Shown here: positions 10,194 to 22,303 of the stretch, in pieces | Numbering within the stretch: the stretch's first letter is position 1 | Layout of the letters: the number at the start of each line of letters is the position of its first letter | Assembly (NCBI RefSeq): GCF_030272615.1 | Contig: NC_081405.1 | Coordinates: 646,974,920-647,038,919 of the forward strand | Direction of reading: 5' to 3' | DNA length: 64,000 nt | Origin: Cryptomeria japonica | Lineage: Eukaryota; Streptophyta; Pinopsida; Cupressales; Cupressaceae | Program-made: the position numbers and the translations under genes | Notes under the pieces: generated by a model | Told to the model about the DNA's origin: nothing | Databases searched by the model: none | The model's input: only the letters and a program-made list of their open reading frames with translations

Positions 10194-11545
10194 TTTATGG
10201 GTTGTATGGTGCACTAAGGGGTCATATGGTGTCTTATTACCCCTTAGGACTCCATATGACCCCTTAGGTGTTGTTATGGGTTATATGGTGTTCTATGATC
10301 CCTTAGGACACCATATGACCCCTTAGGACTCCATATGGTGTCGTTATGGGTCGTATGGTGTTCTAAAGGGTCATATGGTGTTCTATGACCCCTTAGGACA
10401 CCATATGATCCCTTAGGTGTCATTAGAGGTCATATTGTTTCCTAAGAGGTCATATGGTATCCTATGACCCCTTAGGACACCATATGACCCCTTAAGACAC
10501 CATGCAACCCATAACAACACCATATGGTGTCCTAAGGGGTTATATGATGCCATATGACCCTTCAAGGCACCATATGACCCATAAAAACACCATATGGTGT
10601 CCTAAAGGGTCATATGGTGTTCTATGACCCCTTAGGACACTATTTGGTGTCATTATAGGTCCTATGGTGTGCTAAGGGATCATATAGTGTCCTCTGAACC
10701 CTTAGATGTTGTTAGGGGTTATATTGTGATGTAAGGGTCATATGGTGTGCTATGACTCCTTAGGACACCATATGGTGTCGTTATGTGTCTTATGGTGTCC
10801 TATGACCCCTAGGACACCTTTTGACCCCTTAGGACACCATATTGTGTCATTAGGGGTCATATGGTGTCCTAAGGGGTGATATGGTCTCCTACGACCCCTT
10901 AGGACACTATTTGATCCCTTAGGACTCCATGCGGTGCCGTTATGGGCTGTATGATGTTCTAAGAGGTCATATAGTGTTCTATGACCTCTTAGGATACCAT
11001 TTGGTGTCATTATGGGTCATATGGTGTGTTAAGGGTTCATATGGTGTCCTATGATCCCTTAGGACTCCATATGACCTCTTATGTGTCATTATGGGTCATA
11101 TGGTGTCCTAAGGAGTCAGATGGTGTTCTATGACCCCTTAGGAAACATGCATGGATCCCTAGGATACTATATGACCCCTAAGAATACCATATGACATGAA
11201 AAAACACAAAATGGTGTCCTCCAAGTTTAGGTTCTCCTACGACTCCTTAGGAAACCATTTGACCCCTTAGGACTCCATATGGTGTTGTTATGGGTCGTAT
11301 GGTGTCCTAAGAGGTCATATAGTGTTCTATAACCCCTTAGGACACCATTTGGTGTCATTATGGTTGTATGGTGTGCTAAGGGATCATATGGTATCTTATG
11401 ACCCCTTAGGACTCCATATGACCTCTTATGTGTCGTCATAGGTCATATGGTATCCTAAGGAGTCATATGGTGTCCTATGACCCCTTAGGACACATGCATG
11501 GATCCCTAGGATACCATATGACCCCTAAGAATACCATATGACCCT
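10194..11545. repeat. Array of alternating-orientation CATATG palindromic repeats
   Basis: Dozens of copies of a roughly 20-bp unit, ACACCATATGACCCCTTAGG, and its reverse complement CCTAAGGGGTCATATGGTGT, occur in mixed orientation over 1.35 kb with interposed GTCGTTATGGGTC segments. Each unit contains the palindrome CATATG, and neighbouring opposite copies can pair. Small ORFs on the minus strand are by-products. Confidence 0.9.
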
Positions 11546-11772
11546 AGAGAGGGAGAGAGGGGGAGGAGAGGGAGGAAATGGGAGAGAGATACACCTAAGA
11601 GAGGAGGAGGGTGAGATAGAGAGATAGAGACTGAGAGGGAGAGACAAGAGATAAATGAGAGAGAGGGGGGGGAGACAAAGATAGAGAAAGGGAAAGGGAG
11701 GGGGAGAGAGAGATGGAGAGAGAGGGGGAAATATAGGGAGAGATAGAGATAGAGAGAGACATAGAGAAGGGG

Positions 11773-11833
<61 letters not shown>

Positions 11834-12560
11834 AGAGAGGGGGAGAGAGAGAGATAGGGAGTGGGGGAGATATAGAGAGATCTAAGAGGTGGATAGAGGG
11901 TTTGGGAGAGAAAGAGAGACCTAAGAGGTGGAGGGAGGGAAGGTGAGAGAGAGAGAAAGAGAGGGTTAGAGATAGAGAGAGTCTAAGTGAGAGAGAGGAA
12001 GGGATGGAAGGAGAGTACAAGAGACTAGAGAGAGAGGTGCAAAGAGAGGGATAGAGTGAGAAAGAGAGGTAATGAGAAAGGGAGAGAGGGAGGGGGAGGA
12101 GAGAGGGAGAGAATGAGAGAGAGATACACATAAGAGAAGGAGAGAGTGAGATACATAGAAAGAGGATGAGAGGGAGAGACTTCAGAGAGAGAGAGAGAGA
12201 GAGAGAGGTTGATAGCCAGAGACTTGATAGAGAGAAGTAGAGAGACTTGAGAGAAAGAGAAATGGAGTGAGAGGGGGAGAGAGAAAGAGAGTTAGAGGGA
12301 AATAAATACTTGACAAAGGAAGAGAAAGGGAGGGGGGAGAGGGATATAATGAGAGACAGAGAGACTAAAGAGAGGGGGAGAGAGTGAGAGATAGAGATAT
12401 TTGAGAGAGGGAGAGAAAGAGAGTGATAGATGAAAAAGAGAAAGAGGGTGAGGGGGATGAGAAAGAGAGGGAGAGATACCTGAGTGAGGGAAGAAAGTAG
12501 AGAGGGAGATGTGTAAGAGACAAAAAGGTAGGGGTTAAGGAAGAGAGAGGGGGAATGTAT
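11546..12560 (+). repeat. Polypurine (GA-rich) minisatellite, 1 kb
   Basis: The plus strand is almost all A and G, with a pure (GA) run at 11775-11829 and dispersed GAGAGACCTAAGAGG units. The 283-codon minus-strand frame is Ser/Leu repeat noise. A related tract lies at 60805-61425. Confidence 0.9.
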
Positions 12561-12599
12561 GGAAGAGACAAGATAGATAATGCTGATATAAGCATGCTG

Positions 12600-13229
12600 A
12601 TTACTGAAATTTATAAGAATACTCAAAAACTAGAATCTGCATTATAACTCTTAGAGATCTGGAACCACTCTCAAACATCCTAACAATATATACATAAAAT
12701 ATAACTTAAAGTATAAGAAAGATAAAAGACAAACCTATATATCCTACCAAAAAACCTAATGGAATGCTAAATGAATTGCATTTTATTGAAAGATAAACGT
12801 GTATGTGGTTTTAGTTTTTACATAGCCTACGGGGTTCTTATTTTCTAAACCACGTACGCGGTTTTAGTTTTTAAACCATGTATGTGGTTAGTATACTTTA
12901 AACCCCTACGTGGTTTAGATTTGGTTAGGCTCGACAAAACGAGCCTAAACGTGTATGGGGATCTTTAAATTTGAAATAGCCTGTGTGCATTTTGTTGTTG
13001 TTGTTTTTTGGTGTGTCCACTTTTCTGACCATCATCTTTGTGCACTTACCCATATCAAGAATATGCATGGAGAGTGCACAAAAAATTACAAAATAGTAAT
13101 GCAAAGAGAGCACAAAAAATTGCAAAAAAAAAAGAAAAATACTTGCAAAAGTTGCAAATGTTATATTATAATTTTTAATATTGGGGAAAGCTATTTAAAA
13201 CATGAAAAAATTAATACCTAATATTAAAA
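12600..13229. other. Unassigned; small GTACG/ACGTGG repeats at 12790-12950
   Basis: 12790-12950 holds four or so diverged copies of a CCACGTACGCGGTTTTAGTT-like unit. The rest shows no recognisable feature. Confidence 0.45.
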
Positions 13230-13717
13230 GAGGAGTCAATGCAATCTTGTGTTCACATGGTTTTATTTTACCACTTGCTGTATTTGTGTGAGCTTATGTC
13301 TATAAAAGCAAGCACAAGTTTAGTGGCTAAGGTTGGCTAGTGGTTTTGGGCTATCATTGTAATGAGTCCTTTAGAGGATTTTATTTATGGAGCATGACAT
13401 GTGATGTGTGGATTCATGCATGGACAAATGGGAATGCATTGGGGGGCTTGACGGTTCAAGATTATTAATTGTAACTTTCTAAGTGCTTTGTATTGCTTTA
13501 TGGCTAAATAATACAATGGAGTATGGATTCTTTTATTTAGGCCATGTTTATCTCTCATGAGAGTTTTCCCATAGTATACCTTGTTGCTTATTTATTTTCT
13601 TTTCATAATGGTGATTCTATAATCTTGTATGCATGCTTTTGTCTCATAGGTTGTGTAGGAAATAGATTAAATGATTCTAGGTTTAGAGCATTATTTCCTA
13701 ACAAGTGGTATCAAAGC
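13230..13717 (+). mobile_element. LTR 3' end with primer binding site (retroelement relic)
   Basis: A TATA-like TCTATAAAAGC (about 13299) lies upstream of a terminus CCTAACA ending at 13703. Two bases later comes TGGTATCAAAGC (13706-13717), an initiator-Met primer site with one change. The TAACA-AG-TGGTATCA spacing is the same as in the TRIM at 26061-26077. The 5' boundary of the LTR and a second LTR were not found. Confidence 0.6.
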
Positions 13718-13759
13718 TTTCATGGTTATTTTGGAGTTATAACCCTAGCTTGAGTGGAA

Positions 13760-14440
13760 GAGGCATAAAGTTGAAAGCCATGGGTATGCATGAAAGGGTT
13801 GAGATATTACAAGGTACATAACACACTTACAACTTATTTTAATGTAGATATGAGGGTTTTGGGTTTGCTATTATGATGGGTTGTTTATAGATATGGAACT
13901 TGGAAAATATTGGATCAAAGGGATGTTTTGTAAGTTCTTTCAAATGAGGGTTTTGGAGGAGTTTGTAGAAATGACCTCAGAAAAAGACCTCACCATTAGA
14001 TCCAAGTTGGTCGAGTGATGAATTTTGATAAAAAAATTGACCTATTTTCACTACAGTTGTAAAAAATGCATTTTTTGTTAGTATTATGACCATCAAATTA
14101 AAATGTATAGCAAAAAAATATTATAACTATTGAAAAAAAATTAAATTTGCAAAAGAAAACAAAAAATGAAAAAAAACTGTGGTCGAGGTTTTGTAAGAGA
14201 TTTTGAATTTTTTTATTTAAATATAAAAATTTTGGGTGGGGGGTTAGACCCCCAACCCCAGCACCATCTATCCAGGAAACTAAACTACATGGACCATCAT
14301 GTCATAGGCCTTATTCCATATGATTTCTTGTGTTGCATCCAATAGTAACCCAAATGTCATACATTGTGCAAAATTTGTCGGTAGAAGCCGTAGTCCCATT
14401 TTCCAACCATTTGCCACTACTTTGTTTAAATTAAAAATTA
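13760..14440. other. Unassigned spacer
   Basis: Probably leader-like debris of the relic element just upstream. No ORF or domain. Confidence 0.35.
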
Positions 14441-14494
14441 ATTTTCCATATATAATATAATTACTAAGTATACTATTAAATTGTTTACTATTCC

Positions 14495-14615
14495 TTGCAA
14501 CCTACAGGGCCAAAATGCACTCCTTTATAGCCCTTGTGGGATTGAGAGATTATAATCTAACAATCCCACGAGGGTTGTAGAGGAGTGCGGTTCTGGCCTT
14601 GTAGGAAGCAATAAA
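14495..14615. repeat. Foldback hairpin element (MITE-like)
   Basis: A left arm of about 45 bp (14502-14545, CCTACAGGGCCAAAATGCAC...GGGATTG) is the imperfect reverse complement of 14564-14612 (CAATCCCACGAGGG...GGCCTTGTAGG), about 80% matched, around an 18-bp AT loop. It could be a small foldback transposon or a hairpin RNA source. No target duplication was identified. Confidence 0.7.
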
Positions 14616-14825
14616 GGGGAGAGATTTTAAATTTTAAATTATTAATTATATATATTAGTTTAAATAATTAAATTTATATTGCATTATATAAATAATTTTT
14701 TTATATATTAATTATATTATGGGTAAAAGCACAAACCTGTGTTATACTTTTATAAAGGAACCAACCAACACAACTAAAACAATTTAACTTCGACCGCATA
14801 AAAGTGACATTTCTAAATTGAATTT

Positions 14826-14970
14826 TGAAATGATGTAAACTGATCAAATGTAGAAATATTAATGAAATTTATGTCTGTTATTTTTTAATTTTTTTTGAAA
14901 TGATGTAAACTGATCAAATGTAGAAATATTAATGAAATTTATGTCTGTTATTTTTTAATTTTTTTTGAAA
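14826..14970. repeat. Perfect 70-bp tandem duplication
   Basis: TGATGTAAACTGATCAAATG recurs at 14831 and 14901, and the whole 70-bp unit through the T-rich tail is repeated without change, so the duplication is recent. Confidence 0.9.
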
Positions 14971-14984
14971 AAAAATTGATATTT

Positions 14985-16250
14985 TTTTATAAATTCCAAG
15001 ACAGATTTTTCATTGCTAAAAAATGTTGAAAATTAGGGGTTCTAGTCGGCATCACCAAAAAAAATGAAAATGGACTTCCTTTTTTTTGGTTATTTTTTTC
15101 CAAATAGAGAACATATATATGCAGTGTTAAAAAAATAAATAAAGCAATTTTGATGTATATTTTTCTCGTTATAATATTTTGAAGTCCAACATAGCTAAAT
15201 TTAACAGTTTTCATTTGGCGTCACCTTTTGACTACTAAATTTATCATTAACCAAAAAAAAAACCCTTTTTAAGAAGATTCTCTCATCTAGTGAGAAATAT
15301 TTTTTTAATATCATCTAATATTTTTTAAATTTCTAATCAGCCTCTTTTTTAACTCGAAAAAGCTACTCGCAATATTCAATTAATAAAAAAATGTTAAAAA
15401 TAATCAAAATACTAAAAACATTATATGACCATATTCGTGACTTTGAGCTCTGCAAAAGGGTATTTTTTGATTTTTGAAAAAAAAAGTTTGTTTAATGTAA
15501 AACTAGGCAGAAGTTCAAATTTGTCCAAATGTAGAGTTTTGTGGCATTTTGGTGCCACATCATGTGACACATCGATGAGTTCGACTGGACTGAGTCTGGC
15601 CAGACCACTTCGTGCTATAGTTGGTCCCCCACTCGACCAAGGGACAAAAAGACATTTTTTGATTATTTTTTGTCTTATTTAGAAAATCAATCAAGTTATT
15701 GGGGTTAATTTGAAGGCCATTTGGACATGTTTTTGTTGATGACTTTCAAAAGGCATTTTTTATTCAATTTAATATTTTTTTTGTTAATTTTAATTTATTA
15801 ACATAAATAAAATTTTAATATTTTTATATCGAATATTACATGTGTTATTTGATATAAAAATATTAAATTGGATGGATAAAATTGACAACATGAGTTTGTA
15901 CCCATTTTTTCTTTTAAATAATGTTAGAAAATTTGTTTACATGTCTGTTTGTTTTTCCTTTCTAGTTTAATTAGGCTCACATCTTTATTTCATTTTGGGG
16001 TTAATTAACTTGTTTGAAGTGTCTTGTGCCTTTGACATGCTTTATGTTTAGATAGAACCCTAAAGATGATAACAAAAGTATCTGAAATCCCCTCGTCTTC
16101 TATTGGGCATTGGGTGTAAGAGAAATTGTTATCATCTTCTTTTAAGGTAGAAGGGCTTGCCCTCCTGAGAAGCCCATAAGACCAGGTGAGAGGGGAATGA
16201 CCCAAGTGGTACTTCTTGAGCCCGCTATATAAATTAATAAGTTAGGTGAA
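14985..16250. other. Unassigned spacer before gypsy-1
   Basis: AT-rich with short frames only. 15540-15660 has a GC-richer patch containing AGTCTGGCCAGAC, a near-palindrome also seen at 26729-26741. No gene supported. Confidence 0.4.
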
Positions 16251-17682
16251 TGGTAGGGAGGATCCTAGTTGCTAGAGTCAGCTTGAATCACTGTAAGGAT
16301 TTCTTCCTAGCCTAACTCGGGAATGCTCCTCTCACTATTCCCCTAATCCACTCTATGTTCTCACTACCGAGGTTTGATACTCTGCTCTGTGTGAATTCAC
16401 TTGCGTAAATCTACCAACTCACTAATCCATCGGATCTCACCAACCACCTTGCAAGGTTTACTCAACCATGGATTATACCTACAACTTCTTCTAAGTTGTT
16501 TTCCTCCTCATGCTTGAATTTTCTCTCCCTTTGATCCCATCTTCCTCTGGTCTAAGGCTGATAGCCTAGACTTCGGTCTACCCTGCAAGTGATTTCCCTT
16601 GGGTCACTGATACCTAGCCGAGCTATCATCTAGCATGCCTAGGGCCAGTTTGCTGAAACGACTGACACCATTCCCTGGTCTGCTACAAATGGAACCCTAT
16701 TGTACATGAATGGCTCTTCTTGACAACCTCCAATGGTCGTGTGGATCCCACAATGGAGAGTCAAGGTAGAGTCATGTTTATGACTACTTGACACCAACAG
16801 AAAACAAGAAACAAAACGACAACCTATTTACAAAACCGAGCATGGCACGAACACAAAATTGGAACTCACAGAACGCAGAAAAGAAACATCTGCTCTATCA
16901 CACAGGCATTTACAAATTAACCCATTATTTATAGAATTATGAGAAAATAACTAGAAAATGATCTTCTAATTGTTATTGCACAGAAGTTTGACTTTGTGGA
17001 ACTAACACATCCAACAATCCAAAAATCCAACCCCTTACACAATTCCCATTGGGTCTTTTATATCCTCTGCGACATGTCATGAGAACATTCCTAACAGACG
17101 AGATCAAAATCGACACAATCGGTTTCCCACTGTAATTGTCTTTCAACCTCCATCGGGTCATCGGGTTTGCACTGTAACACTAATCGGGACGTCCCATGGC
17201 GGTTTACAACTCACATGTTTACGTATTGGGTCATCAGAGTAGTCACAAAATACTTACTCCGATGTCTGATGGCATTTCGCACATTGCGCACTTCCACATT
17301 GGTTTCCATCGAGTCATCGGGTTAGCTTCGAGACAGTCTTTTCAATGGCCGATGGTGTGCTCCCAACCACATGCTTTCCCATCAGGTCATTCGGTTAGCC
17401 CAAAACATGTCTTACTGATACTTGATGGCTCCATAATGGACTCCCTCTGCTCACTCCACTCTGCTTGCTACCTCATCAGCCTATCAGGGGTAGGTAGAAA
17501 ATAGTCCCGCCGATAGCCGATGGCACCTCATCGGGTTATCGAGATAGTTAAGCCGATACATGAAATTTCAAAGGAAGTCAAAATGCACTCCAAGCTCCAA
17601 ACAAACAACCTAATGGACAAACACCGATCCTTATGCCAAAATTTTAAAGGGTCTTTGTTCACCCTTAGGTGCTCCTGCACTG
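16251..17682 (-). repeat. gypsy-1 3' LTR
   Basis: Starts TGGTAGGGAGGATCC in plus orientation and aligns along its length with 22304-23743. Confidence 0.9.
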
Positions 17683-17699
17683 TACTACCCACACACAAA

Positions 17700-17860
17700 A
17701 AGAAGATCAATCCCCCTTGGGGGCGATAAGGTGACATCAATGCCCAGTCTTTGGAAATCAGATTCTACAACCCAAGTGACTTCGGCTTCAGATAAGTTAC
17801 ACCACTTAATTAAGTGTTCCATATACACATCATGCCTCATTTTCTCCTTCACCCTGGAAT
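17700..17860 (-). pseudogene. gypsy-1 chromodomain
   Basis: The minus frame reads ILDSRVKEKMRHDVYMEHLIKW...EAEVTWVVESDFQRLG (given here in pieces). This is the C-terminal chromodomain of chromoviruses, with the aromatic and W-x-x-L/EATW positions, which can steer integration to heterochromatin. It lies directly before the 3' LTR after a frame change. Confidence 0.85.
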
Positions 17861-19054
17861 CTAAAATTTGGTCTGCCTATAGGTTAGAAATGGGTGGTAC
17901 TGGAATACACTGAGAGTAGACTCTCCTTTTGGATGTGGTCCATTTGCCATTGCTACGGGACCTTTAAATAGAACCAAGTCTTGCACATTAAACACAGGGG
18001 ACAATGCCAAATCTACTAGAAAATATATCTTATAGGCATTTGAGCCATACTTAGCCAAGATTTTGCAAGGACCTATTCTCCTCATCTAAAGCTTACTAGG
18101 GACTCCCTTCTGCAATCTTGTCATGTTTAGATGTACCATCACTATATCTCCAACTAAAAATTGAATGTCCTTTCTCCTCTCATCTGCTTTAGCCTTAATC
18201 CTCTGCATAGCGTTGATCAATGTTTTCTGCACTTGTTCATGCACCTCTTTCATAGACTGAGTGAAATCATCTGCATGTCCACTTCTTCCTTCCAGTTTTC
18301 CTAAATCTTGAAGTTCACAAACACCACGTGGGTGGAGTCCATAAACAATCTCAAAAGGACGCTTACCTGTAGTTCTGTTGACTCTGTTATTATATGTGAA
18401 TTCTTCCTGTGGTAACACTTGATCCCACATTCGTCCATATTCTTTCATCAGACACCTCAGAAGATTACCCAACACTCGATTAATGACGTCAATTTGACCA
18501 TCTGTCTGCGGATGATACACAGAACCAAAAGAGAGGTTAGTTCCCAGTCTTGTCCACAGAGTTTTCCAAAAGTGTCCCATAAACTTCACATCCCTATCTG
18601 AAACTTTACTGAGAGGTAGGCCATGAATTCTTTCCACCTCTTTGAAAAATAAATGTGGAATGTAACTAGCATCATGCATAGTCTTGCAGGGAACAAAATG
18701 ACTCATTTTACTAAACCGGTCAACAACGACAAAAATACTATCCAGGCCAGTCTTGGTCTTTGGTAATCCCACAATGAAATCCATGTTGATGCACTCCCAT
18801 GGTCTATTCGGAATTGGTAAAGGTTGATATAGTCACGCATTTGAACTGGTACCCTTGGCTTTCTGACACACAATACACTGCTCAACATTCTTCCTGATAT
18901 CTTTATGCATTTTCGGCCAATAATAAAATCTTTGCACCAACTCAAGTGTTTTGTTCAAACCAAAATGTCCACTAAGACTTCCATTATGTTTTTCTTGTAT
19001 GAGATTTTCCCTCATAGATCCTCTTGGTACACATAACTGACATCCCTTAAACAA
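17861..19054 (-). pseudogene. gypsy-1 integrase
   Basis: The N-terminal zinc domain at 19020-18840 shows H...H (EKHNGSLSGH) and C-x2-C (EQCIVCQKAKG). The catalytic core at 18784-18300 has VVVDRFSKMSHFVPC (first Asp) and VSDRDVKF (second Asp). The third position, usually Glu in Q-T-E-V-V-N-R, is Asp here (GQIDVINR). The C-terminal domain continues to 17861 (RRIGPCKILAKYGSNAYK). A stop separates zinc domain and core. It would insert the cDNA; the Glu to Asp change is likely damaging. Confidence 0.92.
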
Positions 19055-19063
19055 AAGACCACT

Positions 19064-20560
19064 CTACAATGTGTAATTTGCATACTGGTTGTTGAAATGA
19101 TAATTAAATTCACTGCATACCCTGTATACCTCAGAAAAATCTCCATCTTCTTTGTAAAGTTCCTTGAAAATTTCCACACCTATGCTCTGCAAAGTCACTT
19201 CCTGGACAGTGAGAAGTCTTCTACTTAAGGCATGTGCTACCTTGTTCAGCTGTCCCTTTTTGTGCTTGATAGTGAAAGTGTATGCCCGCAGGTATTCTAT
19301 CCATTTGATGTGTCTATTGCTCAAATTTTCTTGTGAATTAATAAAACTGAAGGCTTGGTTATTTGTAAACACTACAAATTATTTGGGCAAAAGATAATGC
19401 CTCTACTTCCTAAGAGCTTGTACTAAGGCATAAAATTCTAAGTCATAGGATGAGTATTTATGCTTGGCTTCATTCAATTTCTCACTATAGAATGCTACTG
19501 GTCTTCCCTCTTGGTTCAAAACAACTCCTACTGCTATATGACTAGCATCACATTCTATGATAAATAATTTATCAAAACTTGGTAAAAATAGGATGGGTTG
19601 GGTAGATATCCTCTTTTTGAGTAATTCAAACCCTTGGTTGGCTCCTTTAGTCCACCTAAACTTATTTTTCAACCCACCCTTAATTGTACCAAGATCAGGA
19701 GTACAAATTTCACTAAAACCTCGAATGAACTTTCTATAAAATTGGGCATGCCCATGGAAACTTCTTACCTTAGTAGTAGTTCTCGGTGTAGGCCAACTCT
19801 GTATTGCTTCCACCTTGCTAGGATCCATTTTCAAAGTGCCTTGTGACACTACAAGACCCAGACAAATGAGGTCATGTTTCATAAATTCACATTTTTCAAG
19901 GTTGATTGCCAACTGTTCCTCATGTAGTTTTCTTAATACAATCTGCAAGTGTTCAAGATGCTCTTTCTCTATTTTGCTGAATATGAGGATATCATCAAGG
20001 TATACCACTACAAATATACCTATGTAGTCCTTCAACACCTTATTCATCAACCTCATGAAGGTACTAGGGGTGTTAGTAAGCCCAAATGACATAACTAACC
20101 ACTCATATAACTCCTCTGTAGTCTTAAAAGTTGTTTTCCATTCATCCCCTTCTTTAACCCAGATCTGGTGATAACCACTCTTTAAATCCAACTTAGTAAA
20201 ATTCTTTGCTTCTCCAAGACAATCCATTAAATCCTCAATTCTAGGGATAGGAAACCTGTATCTTATGGTGATTTTGTTTATTGCCCTAGAGTCAGTGTAT
20301 AATCTCCATTTACCTCCTTTCTTGGTTGCTAACACCACTGGTACAACACATGGACTTATACTTTTCCTGATTAGGCCTTGGTCAAGAAGCTCTTGTACTT
20401 GTCTTGCCACTTCCTTGTTTTGTTCAAGAGTCATCTTATATGCAGCTTTATTTGGCATTGATGCTTTGGGTATAAAGTCTATTTGACAACTTACTGTTCT
20501 AGGAGGAGGTAGCATCGTGGGTGTTCCATCACTCACAATATCCTTAAACTGTTCTAACAA
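19064..20560 (-). pseudogene. gypsy-1 reverse transcriptase and RNase H
   Basis: The open stretch 20560-19403 contains [32 protein letters not shown] (first catalytic Asp) and [13 protein letters not shown], the YLDD catalytic motif. Ty3 RNase H follows: ECDASHIAVGVVL, with the catalytic Asp, through YSSYDLEFYALVQALRK. After a stop at about 19400 the RNase H tail continues (19372-19064; TNNQAF, HVA-ALSRR). RT itself is nearly intact; the RNase H/integrase side is broken. It would copy element RNA into DNA. Confidence 0.93.
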
Positions 20561-20589
20561 CTGTTGAACGGTTTCACTAAGAGAGCATA

Positions 20590-21060
20590 ATGTTCTCTAT
20601 CTCCTTTCTTGAGATCTCTCAAAAAGTCTTTTCCTCTAGCCAACAACACATTAGGACTACTAAGCTTGGTTCCTTTGTCCTCTACCAAAGATTGAATCCT
20701 GTATATCACCCCTTCCTTTGTGAATGCATAAGAGTTATTCTCTCCATCATGGATAGCTTTTCTGTCAAATTGCCACTATCTGCCTAGCAACAAATGACAA
20801 GCATCCATGGGTAGAACATCACATAAAATTCTATCAGAATACTTCCGAATTGCAAACTCAACCCATACTTGTTCATTTACTTACACATGTTTTCCTTTAT
20901 TTAACCATGTGACCTTGTAAGGATGACTATGTGGCATGCTACTCAACCCAAGTTTACTTACTGCTTCTTCAGAGATGATATTGTCAATTGATCCTGAGTC
21001 AAGATTACTTTACAAACCTTACCAAGTATCTTGCACTTTATTCTTAAAAGAGACCTCCTC
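20590..21060 (-). pseudogene. gypsy-1 aspartic protease, frameshifted
   Basis: Near 21000 one minus frame reads LDSGSIDNIISEEAVSKL, the retropepsin active-site motif D-S-G, but the frame is broken on both sides by frameshifts and stops. The order after the zinc knuckle and before RT fits. Identified by motif and by alignment with the better preserved gypsy-2 copy. Confidence 0.75.
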
Positions 21061-21766
21061 TGTTTTAGTTCTTCTTTAACTGGCTCCCTAATTACCACTC
21101 TCTGGGTCAAGGTTTACTTCAGGAGACTTCACACTACTAGAATCCTCTTGCAAATAATTAATTCTTTTCTCTTTATGTGATGAGGTTGCCTTCTCTGGAC
21201 ACCTATAGGTAGGACGACCAAACTTACTGCAATGGTAACACTGCATATTTCCAAAGTATGAACCTCCACTAGAACTTCCTGATCTACCTTTATTGTTTCT
21301 GTTAGGACCTCTTCCACTGGATTCATTGGACTGCTCAATCAATTTCAACTCTCCTTGTGATCTTGTTTCACTTCCTCTGCCTCCATTGTTTCCTTTGAAA
21401 CCTCTTGAATCTTGTCCTCTACCTCTGCCTCTACTAGTGCTTTCATGTTTCCTCTTATTCTTTTCTTCTACCTTCAGGTCCAACTGGTAACATTTGTGAA
21501 TGGTATTTGGACTCAACAAACTTAATTCTTCTTATATGTTCCATCTCAGACCATTAAGGTATCTTTCTACTCTGATGCTCTCATCCTCCATCACTTTTGA
21601 CCTTAGACACAACTTCTGGAACTCTTCAATATAGGTACTTACATCTAACTCCTTTTGCCTTAGGTTTTGTCTTTTCCTATGCAATCGCACTTGATAATCC
21701 TCAGGAAGATAAGTCTCTCTAATTTCACTTACCATCCCTTTCTAAGTAGAGATGGGGTTCTTACCT

Positions 21767-21809
<43 letters not shown>

Positions 21810-22227
21810 TTTTGTATAAACTTTCAGAAAGTTACGAAAGCACCTCTCATTATTGACTTAGCCACCTTAACCTTCTGGGCCTCAGTCACACCGTCACACT
21901 CAAAATGGTTTTCCATTCCTTCTATCCATTCCAATTCTGACTTTGCTTCCATCTTGCCACTAAACAATGGTACTCCTTCCAAAGACTTTCCACTCATTGC
22001 CTTCAAAGCCTTCAAGAATGGTTCTTTATCAATAACATGGTCTGGTATAGGGACTTCATCCTCTATTTCCAACATTTTACCCTTCTCATCTATCTTCCCA
22101 CTCACTTATGCTATCTTGACTTCCATCACACCCAGTTTCTGCTCCAACTGCTCCAACTTTTCCTTGAGCAATCGGTTTTCATCTTCTTGGTCAATGACCT
22201 GCTTAGCCAATTCTGTATTGGTCACCA
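21060..22227 (-). pseudogene. gypsy-1 gag
   Basis: ATG at 22227 (MVTNTELAKQ, like the gypsy-2 gag start), then an N-terminal coiled coil, then the capsid core (F-SGKMEA-SELEWIEGMENHFE at 22000-21880, VRLHRKRQNLRQKEL at 21700). The zinc knuckle near 21240 reads CYHCSKFGRPTYRC: the zinc-binding His of the C-x2-C-x4-H-x4-C pattern is Arg. A (CT)n(CA)n microsatellite at 21766-21809 interrupts the capsid frame. Role: capsid and RNA packaging. Non-functional as read. Confidence 0.88.
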
Positions 22228-22303
22228 TCTTTACTCCTTCTTATGATACTAGATTAGTCTTGCACTCTTCACCCCTAGTCCTTGACTCGCTCTGATACCA
22301 ATT

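Noticed and set aside
9801-10214. Ser/Leu and Arg/Glu repeat frames
   Set aside because: Translation of (CT)n/(GA)n arrays.
10194-11545. CRISPR-like array
   Set aside because: Units are in mixed orientation, spacers are not unique or regular, and this is a plant nuclear region.
11775-12626. 283-codon minus-strand frame
   Set aside because: Ser/Leu repeats from a polypurine tract; stop codons are simply absent from CT-rich sequence.
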